A stretch of 26,947 nucleotides of DNA. It comes from Hepatocystis sp. ex Piliocolobus tephrosceles (lineage: Eukaryota > Apicomplexa > Aconoidasida > Haemosporida > Plasmodiidae). Shown here piece after piece: positions 1 through 10,207 of this stretch; position 1 is the stretch's first letter; the number at the start of each line of letters is the position of its first letter. A model generated the notes under the pieces. The model did no database searches. It was not told the DNA's origin and saw only the letters and a list, made by a program, of their open reading frames with translations. The position numbers and the translations under genes were made by a program. The stretch is from NCBI GenBank assembly GCA_902459845.2, contig CABPSV020000133.1:71-27017 (forward strand). The letters run 5' to 3'.

Positions 1-126
1 TTTTATTTTTGTTAAAAATTGATTTTTGTATTTCATTTGTTTTCCCATAAATTTTAAACATATTTATAAAAAAAACTAACTAAATTATTTTACAAAAATA
101 CATTATATATATATATATATATATAT

Positions 127-246
127 ATGAATGTATATATGAATGTATATATGAATGTACATATGAATGTACATATGAATGTATATATGAATGTATATAT
201 GAATGTATATATGAATGTATATATGAATGTACATATGAATGTATTT
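127..246 (+). repeat. 12-bp minisatellite, 10 copies
   Basis: Ten tandem copies of ATGAATGTATAT lie just upstream of the FAM133-like gene. The main variation is T/C in the last codon (TAT or CAT); the last copy ends TTT. Each copy carries an in-frame ATG, so the array is an open frame of Met-Asn-Val-Tyr/His that runs on to TAA at 256-258. The sequence on both sides (1-126 and 259-363) is low-complexity A+T with an (AT)n tract at about 103-128 and a TTATTA-rich stretch at about 275-345. I see no other gene there. Confidence 0.9.
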
Positions 247-363
247 GAAGAATTGTAAAGTTTTTACACTTGTTGATTATTACTATTGTTATTATTACTA
301 TTATTATTGTTGTTATTATTTTGATTAATTTATTATTATTTTATTTTTTTTTTTATAATACAA

Positions 364-1302
364 ATGCCAAAACAAAGGGGTTTTAAACCCCAAGGGTTAA
401 TAGCCCCAATACAGAGAATTAAATACACAGGGTAAAAAAAAAAATATATATATATAATTTATTTTTTGTTTTTATCTTAATAAATAATACTTAACTATTT
501 GTCTTATTTTTGCATTACCCAGACAGTTTGTATATATATACATACACACAATGTGCATTTAAATTTTTTTTATAATCAGACCAACTATATTAGACAAAAT
601 AAATAGAGAAAGTAGACCAACATGGGATGATTTAAAAAACAGAATTCAGAATCAAGAAGGAAATAAAATGTTAGAAGAATATGAAAACGCAAAATATACA
701 GAAGAACTAAATAAGAACAGGGAAGAGAAAATAAAAAAGCAAGAAAAAAGATATATAAAAAAATTAAAAAAGGAATATAAAAATAAATATAAAAAAAAAA
801 AAGAAGATACTTCTAGTTCTAGTTCAAGTGACAGTTCATCATCAGATGATTGTAAAAAACGAAAAAGACACACAAAAGGGAAAAAAAGTAAAAAAAAAAA
901 ATCAGAACATTCTTGTAGTACTAGTAATGATTGTAGTTATTCTTCAGACACATCAATGGAGCGCATCAATAAAAAAAAGAAAAGGAAGAAAAAAAAAAGA
1001 AAAAGAAAAAGTCGTTCCATATCAACTTCTAATTCTAGTGATACCGATAATAATAATAAAAAAAGTGTAAGTTTGTTAACACCTATTTTTTAGTTAATAT
1101 GTTATAAAAACATCAAATTTCTGACGTGTTCGTTTTATTAATGCCTATGTATTAATTGTGTAAATGCATACAAACATTATTATTATTATTTTATTATACT
1201 TATTTTATTATACTTATTTTATTATACTTATTATATATATTTTTTTTTTTATAGGCGGGTGTAAATCCTTATAAATTATCAAGTTTTTTTAAAATGAAGT
1301 AG
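364..1302 (+). CDS. FAM133-like Lys/Ser-rich nuclear protein, 3 exons
   Basis: The exons are 364-431, 580-1066 and 1255-1302 (603 nt, 200 residues). Donors are GTAAAA and GTAAGT; acceptors are ATCAG and ATAG, and all phases agree. The N-terminus reads MPKQRGFKPQGLIAPIQRIK and then GPTILDKINRESRPTWDDLK. This matches the conserved start of FAM133 proteins as I know it (GPTIQDYLNRPRPTWEE), followed by a similar charged helix (EEYENAKYTEELNKNREEK). From about residue 75 the protein is Lys-rich blocks alternating with Ser tracts, as in FAM133 and other RS/KS-type nuclear proteins. It ends in a short hydrophobic-aromatic tail (NPYKLSSFFKMK) encoded by its own exon. FAM133 is poorly characterised, so a role in nuclear RNA metabolism is inference. 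The family match rests on the first ~65 residues. Confidence 0.85.
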
Positions 1303-1338
1303 TGAACATAAAAGAAAAAAAAAAAGTTCTTATTATAT

Positions 1339-1372
<34 letters not shown>

Positions 1373-1612
1373 TATATAGTTTTAAATAAAAAAATATTTA
1401 TAAATTAAAGTAAAATAGCAATATATATCAAATATATATATTATAACAATAAGTACACTCGATAAAATATTTGTTAAACATTTTTAATAATAATAAAGTT
1501 TAGTTTATATATACTATATAATGTGAAATTTAAGCTTTCACATTTTCAATAAACTTTTACATATATATATTTGTTTGATTTCAAACAAAATAGTATGTCC
1601 TACTAAGTCTAT
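1303..1612. other. Convergent 3' intergenic region
   Basis: This is about 310 bp between the ends of the FAM133-like gene (+) and the ZC3H15-like gene (-). It holds a long poly-T run (about 1341-1369) and AT-rich sequence without codon structure. It probably contains both 3' UTRs and their polyadenylation sites. I see no specific motif. Confidence 0.6.
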
Positions 1613-3300
1613 CTAATCTAATTCGTCCAAGTCATCTAGTTCGTCAATAAAAAGATCCTTGTTTATAGGAATATCATCTTCTCTCTTATCTGAAGGTGGA
1701 GGGAAAAAATGAAACAATATATATACAAACATGTAATTATAAATAAAATTAATATATATATATATATATGTACATATATGTGTGCGTATTTTTATTACCA
1801 TTTCCATTCACTCCTCCATTGATACTATTCTTCTTTACTTGTGCATTTTCTTTTTGTTCAGTTTCATCATCGTCGTCATAAAATAAATCATCATATTCAT
1901 TGGTGTTTGCGGCATTATCATCGTCAACAAATAATCTGAATAAAAAAAAAAAAAAAAAAAAAACATGAAAACAATTATACAGCAATATAAATTTAAAATG
2001 GGACATTTTATTATATTAAGTATACATATATAAGTATATGTGTATGTATATAAGTATAGGCATGTATATATTTTCAGGGCTTATTCTTGTAATAGCTTTT
2101 CCAAAGCAGTGTTCAAATTTATTTGTGTGTTTTATATTATTTGTGCATAGGGTGCATTATATATATATATATATATATATAACTTACGTTGGGTCGTAGG
2201 TAAATAATTCCTTTCCAGATAGTATATTAGTTTTTCCTTTCTTTTCATTTTTATCTTTTTGTTCATCTTTCTTTTGTTTATTTTTATCATTTTTTTCTGA
2301 TAGCCATTTTTTGAATAATTCTAAAGTAACAGCAGTACCATTATTTATATACTGCATTCTCTCTTCCTCAATTATATCTTCTAATGGTCTTTGTTCTTTT
2401 TCAGTATCTTCTGGTTCATTTTTTTTTAACACATATCCCATAGGTAAGCAATGTTTATACTGACAATTATCTCCACCATTTGGACATACCCAAAACCACC
2501 CATATTGCTTATTTTCAACGGCAGTTAAAAAATGTTTGCAAATAATATCACTTTTATTTACGTTTTTATGTCTAAGGTTTATAACTTCATTTAATTTATT
2601 AATATCCCAGTGATCTATAGTATCATGTTCTTTATCATTTTTTTTATCACGAATGTCTGTATATAAGTCAACTTTCTGTACCTCTTTTGAAGTTTTAGGA
2701 TCGTAAGGTATTACTGTTTCATTTATTTTTTTTACTTTTTCTGTTTCTGTAAAATAAAACATATAATATCACCACTTGATTAGTAAAAAAAAAAAATAAA
2801 TAAAATAAAATAATAACAAAAGAATGGGTATGTAATTTATAATGTCCAGCAAAGAACACATTTTTTTAGCAATTTTTTTAGCAATTTTTTTTTATTTTGT
2901 ACTTTGATAAATTGAATTTAATAAAAGTTTTTGTTGGTTTAATTTTTCTTTGTCCTTTTCTTCTTTTTTTTTATCATCCTTTTTCTTATTTCCTTGAAAA
3001 ACTTGTTGTTGGACACCTTTTATGTACCTACAATGGAAATTATTTGTAAAAGTATGTTGAAGGAAATAAATGTATGAAATAAAACGGTAGTCGTATAGGT
3101 ACAATTACATTAACTTGTACGTATGTACGTAAGTTATATATTTATGCGACCTCAATGTGTACGCATGTTTAAACATTTTTTTCTAAGTACCTCTGAACAG
3201 TTTTGCTTTTGTTTTTGTTTTTCAATCCAAAGGTTTTATCCTCTACTATTTTTTTCTTTTCTTTTTCAATTTTTTTCGTGTTTTCCTTTTTCGAAGACAT
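1613..3300 (-). CDS. ZC3H15/Tma46 (DFRP1) homologue, 5 exons
   Basis: The exons, in transcript order, are 3300-3191, 3027-2903, 2746-2188, 1935-1799 and 1689-1613 (1008 nt, 335 residues). Phases agree and introns have GT/AG ends. The start MSSKKENTKKIEKEKKK leads into EDKTFGLKNKNKSKTVQRYIK, the signature N-terminus of ZC3H15 (human) and Tma46 (yeast). The middle holds LYTDIRDKKNDKEHDTIDHWD and one CCCH finger (C-x17-C-x6-C-x3-H, with YGWFWVCPNGGDNC). The DRG-binding (DFRP) region follows: LEDIIEEERMQY, LELFKKWL and SGKELFTYDP. The tail is acidic (DELDDLDELD). Known relatives bind and stabilise a developmentally regulated GTP-binding protein (DRG1/Rbg1) and associate with translating ribosomes. 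The first CCCH finger of human and yeast homologues is absent: exon 2 joins exon 3 as IYQ/KTEKVKKINETV, and the intron holds no finger-like reading frame. The usual length is about 345-430 residues. Confidence 0.93.
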
Positions 3301-3377
3301 AATTTATTACGTGAGTGTATGTTGCTATAGATATTTCTGTTTATGCAACACGTACGTGTTTCGTATGTATTTGTAAC

Positions 3378-3422
<45 letters not shown>

Positions 3423-3837
3423 TTGTATGTGGTGATTTTGAAAAAAAAAAAAAAAAAAAAATAGAACAAATTATTATTTCCCTGTCCTATAAACTTCTGT
3501 TTTATCTTTTTTAACTATAATTTTATATAATATTTAATTTAATTCCACAATTAATTTAAAAATAAAGAGTAGGGTTGAGGACTTGAAAAAAAGGAGGAAG
3601 AAACAAAATATTACAAAATTCGTAAGAAGTACGAGATAAGTAAAAAGTATATATATATATATAGCACAATAGGAAACAACAAAATAACATGCGATAAATT
3701 GTATAATTTGGATATTACAGCTTTTTTAATAATATTTTTGTAACTAGTTTAAATATAGGAAACATGTAAAAAGTATATTCTACGATTTTGTACATGTAAT
3801 GAGAAAATATGGAAATGGCAAATAACAATTTGAAACA

Positions 3838-3890
<53 letters not shown>

Positions 3891-4111
3891 GTACGTATGA
3901 ATACAAATGTTTGTGCGTTTTACTTTAGCTCTTCTGATTTCGATAGCCAAGAGGCGAAACAAACAGCTATCATTGGAATATATACATATGTATAGATATA
4001 TATATTTATATGTACGTATGTATGTGTATAAAATGTTTATTTAAACAAGATTTCATATATTTATACTGTTATTTTTTTAAAGCTAATTAATTTTGAAATT
4101 TATATTTAATA

Positions 4112-4159
<48 letters not shown>

Positions 4160-4842
4160 CTCTACCGATTTTTGATGAGATTTAAAAAAAAAATATATTA
4201 AAAAATGCTTGTGAATATTAATTTTAAGCACCAAATGGTGAACAATATGTATTATATATTTTAAACATTTCAAATTACTAACTCCTCGACTGTATTGTTA
4301 ATTTTCTCGACTGTATCGTTAATTTTCTCGACTGTATTGTTAATTTTCTCGACTGTATTGTTAATCATATCAACAAAGTAAAATAAAAAAAAATAAATAA
4401 ATAATACTAGATGTACATGTATATATATATATATATATGATTAGCAAATATATACATAACATATTTAAATGTCGCACATATAAATTACCCTTCATCAAAC
4501 ACATATTTTTTTTTTTTTTTTTTTTTTTTTTGCTAAGTTTACTACAAAGTTAACATAAAAATAATAATATTTATTTTTTTTATTTATTTTTTTTATTTAT
4601 TTTTTTTATTTATTTTTTTTTTGATTATTATATTAAAAACATATAATGTAAATCATGTTTTAAAAAGTGCAACGTGTTAACTGATGATCACAAACCAATA
4701 AAGCAAAAATAATAATTCTTTTTTAATAAATAAAAAAATAAAATAAAATAAAATAACCATAAGTAAAAATACATTTGTTAATTTATAGGTTCAAGTAAAA
4801 AGCTTTCTATTTTTTTTGTTTTCGTTAACTATTATTACTGTA

Positions 4843-4878
<36 letters not shown>

Positions 4879-5080
4879 GATTAAGCCATATGTAATGCAC
4901 AATGTATAATGAGCAATACTAAATGTATAATACATAATGTATGGTGCATGAGTTTATATATATGTTACATTTAGTTGTCATATACCACGTGTGCACCTGT
5001 ATGTATAAAAACCAGAACATCTGGAATTTGAATATAAAACACGTTCGTGGTTTTTATATTTTGATTAAAAAGAACATGAT
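3301..5080. other. Divergent promoter region, low complexity
   Basis: This is 1.8 kb between two genes transcribed away from each other. It contains (AT)n tracts (about 3379-3419, 3843-3887 and 4420-4440), poly-T runs (about 4131-4160, 4509-4531, 4848-4874), TTTTTTTATT repeats near 4570-4620 and the 21-bp repeat at 4282-4365. Some stretches have higher G+C and look codon-like on the minus strand (about 3925-3975 and 3715-3830; see findings). I cannot join them into a gene. Both promoters should lie here, but no box can be named with confidence. Confidence 0.6.
4270..4368 (-). CDS. Small ORF of four heptads (21-bp tandem repeat)
   Basis: Reading the minus strand from ATG at 4368, the frame gives Met, four copies of the heptad I-N-N-T-V-E-K (one with D for the second N, the last ending E-E), then L-V-I and TGA at 4270: 32 residues. 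The DNA repeat (4282-4365) is 21 bp, exactly seven codons. Spacing of Ile and Val is 4-3-4-3, the pattern of a coiled coil. A GTAATT after the Glu-Glu-Leu codons could be a splice donor, so this may be one exon of something longer. It lies about 970 bp upstream of the ZC3H15-like start on the same strand and may equally be untranslated leader or promoter DNA. No homology is recognised. Confidence 0.3.
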   Translation of the reverse strand: MINNTVEKINNTVEKINDTVEKINNTVEELVI

Positions 5081-7303
5081 ATGAATAATTTATATTTTTC
5101 CCTTTATAAAAATGTTTTAAAAACCAATAGGTATAACAGGTGTAAAAACACTTTTGATCATGGTGGATCCATAATAAGTAAAGTATACCTGTCATATAAA
5201 CATAAGATTTTAAATATAAAACAAAATAGTAAGGTATTAAAAAATGAAAGAAGAAGGAAAGAGGAATCAATAAAGGAAGATGGTAGTAAAACGAAAAAAA
5301 ATTTAAAATTGGATATAAAAGATGTAAATATTAATAATTTATTAGAATATATTGGAAATGATAAAAAATTACTATTATATACATTAATCAAAATTCAAAG
5401 AAAAAAACTATCAGAACTAAAAGATGAAGAAGAAAAAAAAAAAAAAGACAGACTGGACGATATGTTTCATGCTATTAATAAAAAAATAATTAATAAGGAA
5501 GGTGATTTGTATTTAAAAGAAAAATTAGTTTATTTAAGTTGTATTAATAGTAAAAAGTATGCTGAAAAAGTAAATTTAACAAAAGACGAAAAAGAGATAA
5601 GATGTATAGATAATAAAAATATATATAATTATTTTTGTACCGTATTGAAGAATAGAAAAAATAATCATTTGTATGATAAAGAAATTGAAAAAGATATTAT
5701 TTTTTTTATTACAAAAAAAATGAACCAAAAATATATAAACGCTATTGCGATTTATTTATCTAATTTGTCTTATTTAAATAGTAAAATTACCATCAACACA
5801 AATAATTTATATACTTTTTGTTTATATTTATTAAAATATATAAAAAATAAACTTAAAAGTAGATTAAACACGGTTAATATATACAGTTATGTGAATTTAT
5901 TAACAGCTATAATACATGTATCAAAATTAAAAAATGAAAAAAATAAAATACCATATGAACAACAAATGGATAATTTGAATACTATGATAATGTTAAATAA
6001 AAATGAATACTCATTTAATAGTTCATGTTTTACCAAATTTTGTCATACAAGTGTATCTATAAAAAAAAATGGTGAACGTGTGATTAATAATATAAAAAAA
6101 ACTCTTTTGTACAATAACAATAACAATTTTTTTCATTATTTTAATATATTTGAATTTGTTTATAAAAAAGAAGATACTATAGAAGAAGGAGAATTGAAAG
6201 AGGGACAAATGTATGTATGTGGTAAAATTGTACCATTTACTATTAATGATAAAGATGGTATAACTGAATTTTATCAATTCGATCAAAATGTTTATAATAT
6301 AAAAACTGAAATAATATATATAATATATTTTATGAATTGTATATTAACTGATACTTTTAAAAAATGTTTACGTAATTATAAAAAAGGAATTTGTAATAAA
6401 AATTTTTATAAAAATTTTAAAAATAAAATATATATAATAATTGATTATATGTTTAATTGTTTACAGTTTGGTGTTTTTTGTAAGACGTTATTTCAGCAGT
6501 TGGAACAGGTGATAGTTCGTATGTGTTATGACAATAATAATTACAGTAACAATATAGTTAATAGTAATGGAGTTTATCTAACTGGTGATACTAGTCTATC
6601 TGACATAACAAATAATAATAATAATTTTCTATGTAGTTCTTTTTCACCATCTAATACAATCAATTTAATCCATTTGTTATCAATCTATTACAATTCAAAT
6701 ATAATTAATGATAAAATAAAATCAGTTTTTTTAATCAAAAGTTTGACCGATATATTAGAAAATAAATTTAAATCTTTAGCAAAAAGAGATAAAGTATTAT
6801 TATATTTAAGCGTTTCAAAACTTATGTTTTCATATAAAAAACAATATCTTGAAAAATTAAATAATCTTATATGTACTGAATTAATTAATTTTACATATAG
6901 AGATTTATATGTGATAGTATATTCTTTACATTGTTCTAAATTCTATGATAAAGTTTTTATTGAATCATTGTTAAGGAATATATATAAGTTAAAACATAAA
7001 TATGAAAGTAACAGAATTTTGACAATTATATCTATATTTTATTCATTTAATGTTAATATCTCAATATTTAATTTACTTGTAGCTTATTCTAGTAGTATTA
7101 ACAAACAAAAATTGAAGACAACAGAAAAAAGTTCTACACCTGATCGTGGAACTAAAAAAGAAAAAGAAGCTAAACAATTAGATGAAGATATTGAGAACAG
7201 GGAAAGGATCTTGAAGGAATTATCTGCACACATTAAAGAGAACTGTAATGAAAATGATTTTACATTTACAGAATTCGACAATTTAACATTAGACACCGAT
7301 TGA
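5081..7303 (+). CDS. Helical-repeat protein, probably organellar
   Basis: This is a single uninterrupted frame of 740 residues. The first ATG is preceded by out-of-frame ATGs a few bases upstream. The first ~45 residues (MNNLYFSLYKNVLKTNRYNR and onward) are rich in Lys, Arg, Asn and Tyr and poor in acidic residues, as in mitochondrial targeting sequences. Most of the protein is predicted alpha-helix with Lys/Asn-rich loops. The part around residues 560-680 shows paired helices such as KVLLYLSVSKLMFSYKK, DLYVIVYSLHCSKF and ILTIISIFYSFNVNI, resembling the heptatricopeptide/FASTK-like repeats of apicomplexan organellar RNA-binding proteins. No RAP domain follows; the C-terminus is a charged linker and an acidic tail. 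The similarity is by pattern only. A safe label is conserved protein of unknown function. Confidence 0.88.
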   Translation: MNNLYFSLYKNVLKTNRYNRCKNTFDHGGSIISKVYLSYKHKILNIKQNSKVLKNERRRKEESIKEDGSKTKKNLKLDIKDVNINNLLEYIGNDKKLLLYTLIKIQRKKLSELKDEEEKKKKDRLDDMFHAINKKIINKEGDLYLKEKLVYLSCINSKKYAEKVNLTKDEKEIRCIDNKNIYNYFCTVLKNRKNNHLYDKEIEKDIIFFITKKMNQKYINAIAIYLSNLSYLNSKITINTNNLYTFCLYLLKYIKNKLKSRLNTVNIYSYVNLLTAIIHVSKLKNEKNKIPYEQQMDNLNTMIMLNKNEYSFNSSCFTKFCHTSVSIKKNGERVINNIKKTLLYNNNNNFFHYFNIFEFVYKKEDTIEEGELKEGQMYVCGKIVPFTINDKDGITEFYQFDQNVYNIKTEIIYIIYFMNCILTDTFKKCLRNYKKGICNKNFYKNFKNKIYIIIDYMFNCLQFGVFCKTLFQQLEQVIVRMCYDNNNYSNNIVNSNGVYLTGDTSLSDITNNNNNFLCSSFSPSNTINLIHLLSIYYNSNIINDKIKSVFLIKSLTDILENKFKSLAKRDKVLLYLSVSKLMFSYKKQYLEKLNNLICTELINFTYRDLYVIVYSLHCSKFYDKVFIESLLRNIYKLKHKYESNRILTIISIFYSFNVNISIFNLLVAYSSSINKQKLKTTEKSSTPDRGTKKEKEAKQLDEDIENRERILKELSAHIKENCNENDFTFTEFDNLTLDTD

Positions 7304-7942
<639 letters not shown>

Positions 7943-8467
7943 CTACTGTTGGATTGTTGTAATTGCTACTAGCAGTGTAACCTCCTTATATGTTTTAAAA
8001 TTTGTCTTTTGAGCGTGTCTGTTGATATAACATTTTCAATTTGTTAGTGTGACATTTGTTAATATTCCAATAGTTATGATTTTTATTTTTACATTATTTT
8101 CAAAAAAGTGAAATAAAAAATGAGGAGAAGCCACAAGAAAAAAAAAAAAAAAAAAAAAAAAAAAGATAAATATGTACTTACACGAAATGTTTACATTTAT
8201 CTGTATACATACATACATAAATGTATATATATATGTATATATAACTAATACAACTTAAATGAAGTGTATAAACCTTTTTCGACATTATTTTAACAAGAAA
8301 AAAAAAAAAAACAAAAAAAAAGGTAATAACCTTTTTAATAAAACAATTGTTATTTTAAGTGTTATATAAATAAGTAGGGCTCTAAATGTCCTATATCATG
8401 TAAAAAATGATATATAATATGTTTTTTTTTTTTATATTGACATATAATACCTGTTTGTATATGTACG

Positions 8468-8515
<48 letters not shown>

Positions 8516-10207
8516 CATGGGTATGTTATAATACCGTCTTATGCGTTTAAAAAAAATAATATGGTAATCACTGTAACATAGTATTTGTTCACATGTAAAA
8601 CATGCAATATTTATCAATTAATTTTATTTATACAAAAAAATTACATCTTCAAATTATATTTTTATTGTCTATTTTTTTTTTTTTGTTAACAATTCGTTTA
8701 AGATTGTTTTAAATAGAGTGAGCACATTTTTTTTTTTTTTTTTAAATAAAAGTGAAAAAAAAAAAAAAAAAAAAAATGTGCTCACTCTATTTAAAATAAT
8801 CTTAAAAGAACTTACTTTTTAGCTCTTCAAACATAACATTACTTAGTTTGAAATATATAAAGTGCGACTTCATTATCTTTTTTTACTGCTTCTGTCACTG
8901 TTTTTTTTTTTTTTACTGTTTTCTGTCATTACTTTTTTACTGGTTTTTCACTGTTTTTTTTTTTTTTTTTATCACTTTTTTACATTTTTTTAAACTCTTA
9001 TGTTTGTTTACCTCCATCTTAAGCTTTACGCTTTGATTCTTATTCTTTTTCTCATGCATTTTTTTTTTATACAAAATTTTACACCATTTTTTTGTAATTT
9101 TTTTTTTTTTTTTTTTCTTTTTTTGCGAATGCTTAAAAGAAAAAAATGAAAAATTTACTTTAAAATTTAAGTATGCATTATGTATTGTTGGGCAAATTTA
9201 TAGTTTATTTATTTTTTTCAATTTTTTATAATTTTTTATATTTTACATTTCTTTTATTTTTTTGAAAACAAAAATTATGAAGATAAAAAAGTAACATACA
9301 TGATTTATATATTAGCATTTGTGATATATATATATATACATATATGTATGTAAACAATGTATAATATAAATACTTACATATATATCTATAAACATATATT
9401 TATATATAGCATTTTTATGTCCCGGAATTATCTCTTAAAAATAAAATAAAGAAAAAAAAAATCTGTTACATTATTATAAGGAAAACCTTATAACTAATTA
9501 GGGAAATATACATTTTTTTTTTTATTTTTATTTTTTTTTTTAAACATGTAAGTTTTTAAAAGATGAAGCAAACAATAAGGCATAAAAAAAAAAGTGATTA
9601 TGTTTTACACTTACTAAAGTATGTATGTATAAACATATAAACGTTTACGCAATTATGCATATGTATATATATAGAAATAACGCATGTCTTAAAAACTATA
9701 CACAAGCTCATTTGAACGCACTTCAATACACATACTACGTATTTACATGACACATATCAGTAAATTTATAACAAAAAAAAAAAAAAACAAAAAAAAAAAA
9801 ATTAAAAAAAAAAAATTAAAAAAAAAAAAAATTAAAATAAAAAAAAATTAAAATAAAAAACTAAAGCTAAATTAATGAAAATTATTATATCATAGCTTAG
9901 TGAGCAAAGTGCATACTTAGCTAAATAAAAAAAAAAAATTAATAGCATTATGAATTAAAAAATGTGTTATATTTATTTTTCTTTTATTTCATTAACTTTT
10001 CTTTTCTTTTTTTTTACGCTTTTATAGGTACTTTTTAAATAATGCAAAAGTGTTGCAATGTATATACATATAGATATGCACATATATATACTTACCTTTT
10101 TTTATGTTAATTATATGGTTTATGTATAAAATTTTTTTGAAGTACACATATTTATACATATGTACGCCCATATGTATGTGCGTATGTAAATATATACGTT
10201 GATTCAT
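7943..10207 (-). CDS. Candidate multi-exon gene, function unknown
   Basis: I pieced this together from splice signals; no long ORF exists. Candidate exons in transcript order are: 10207-10096 (starts MNQRIYLHTH, donor GTAAGT), 9734-9615 (donor GTAAGT), 9433-9378 (strong T-rich acceptor, reads IIPGHKNAIYKYMFIDIY, donor GTAAGT), a Lys-rich exon from 9131, an exon ending at 8843 (reads KKDNEVALYIFQT), 8570-8517 (DYHIIFFKRIRRYYNIP, donor GTATGT), 8390-8331 (TFRALLIYITLKITIVLLK, weak donor GTTATT) and 8018-7943 (HAQKTNFKTYKEVTLLVAI, then TAG). Phases agree along this path except that the join from the Lys-rich exon to the one ending at 8843 is ambiguous and has a poor acceptor. The last four exons, which share one frame, are the best part. 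The product would be small and hydrophobic toward its C-terminus. I recognise no family. The first two exons may be leader sequence. Confidence 0.38.
8691..8812. repeat. Large inverted repeat (hairpin), inferred intronic
   Basis: The left arm (8698-8743) reads TTAAGATTGTTTTAAATAGA, then GTGAGCACA and a T run. The right arm (8755-8805) is an A run, then TGTGCTCACTC and the complement of the rest. About 31 bp of non-homopolymer arm pair with a single mismatch (G against A), plus about 17 T:A pairs; the loop is 11 bp. Weaker pairing extends to 8691 and 8812. The arms include a GAGTGAGCAC core that is GC-rich for this region, so the pairing is not a product of A/T runs alone. It lies inside the inferred intron between the exons ending at 8843 and starting at 8570. 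Confidence 0.9.

Noticed and set aside
127..246. CRISPR-like array (also at 4282-4365 and 15222-15566)
   Set aside because: Tandem repeats without spacers in a eukaryotic genome; they are minisatellites.
8814..8873. Alternative minus-strand exon MKSHFIYFKLSNVMFEELK with donor GTAAGT
   Set aside because: Attractive on its own, but its phase does not join the exon at 8570; the other frame, ending at 8843, does. Kept only as an alternative.
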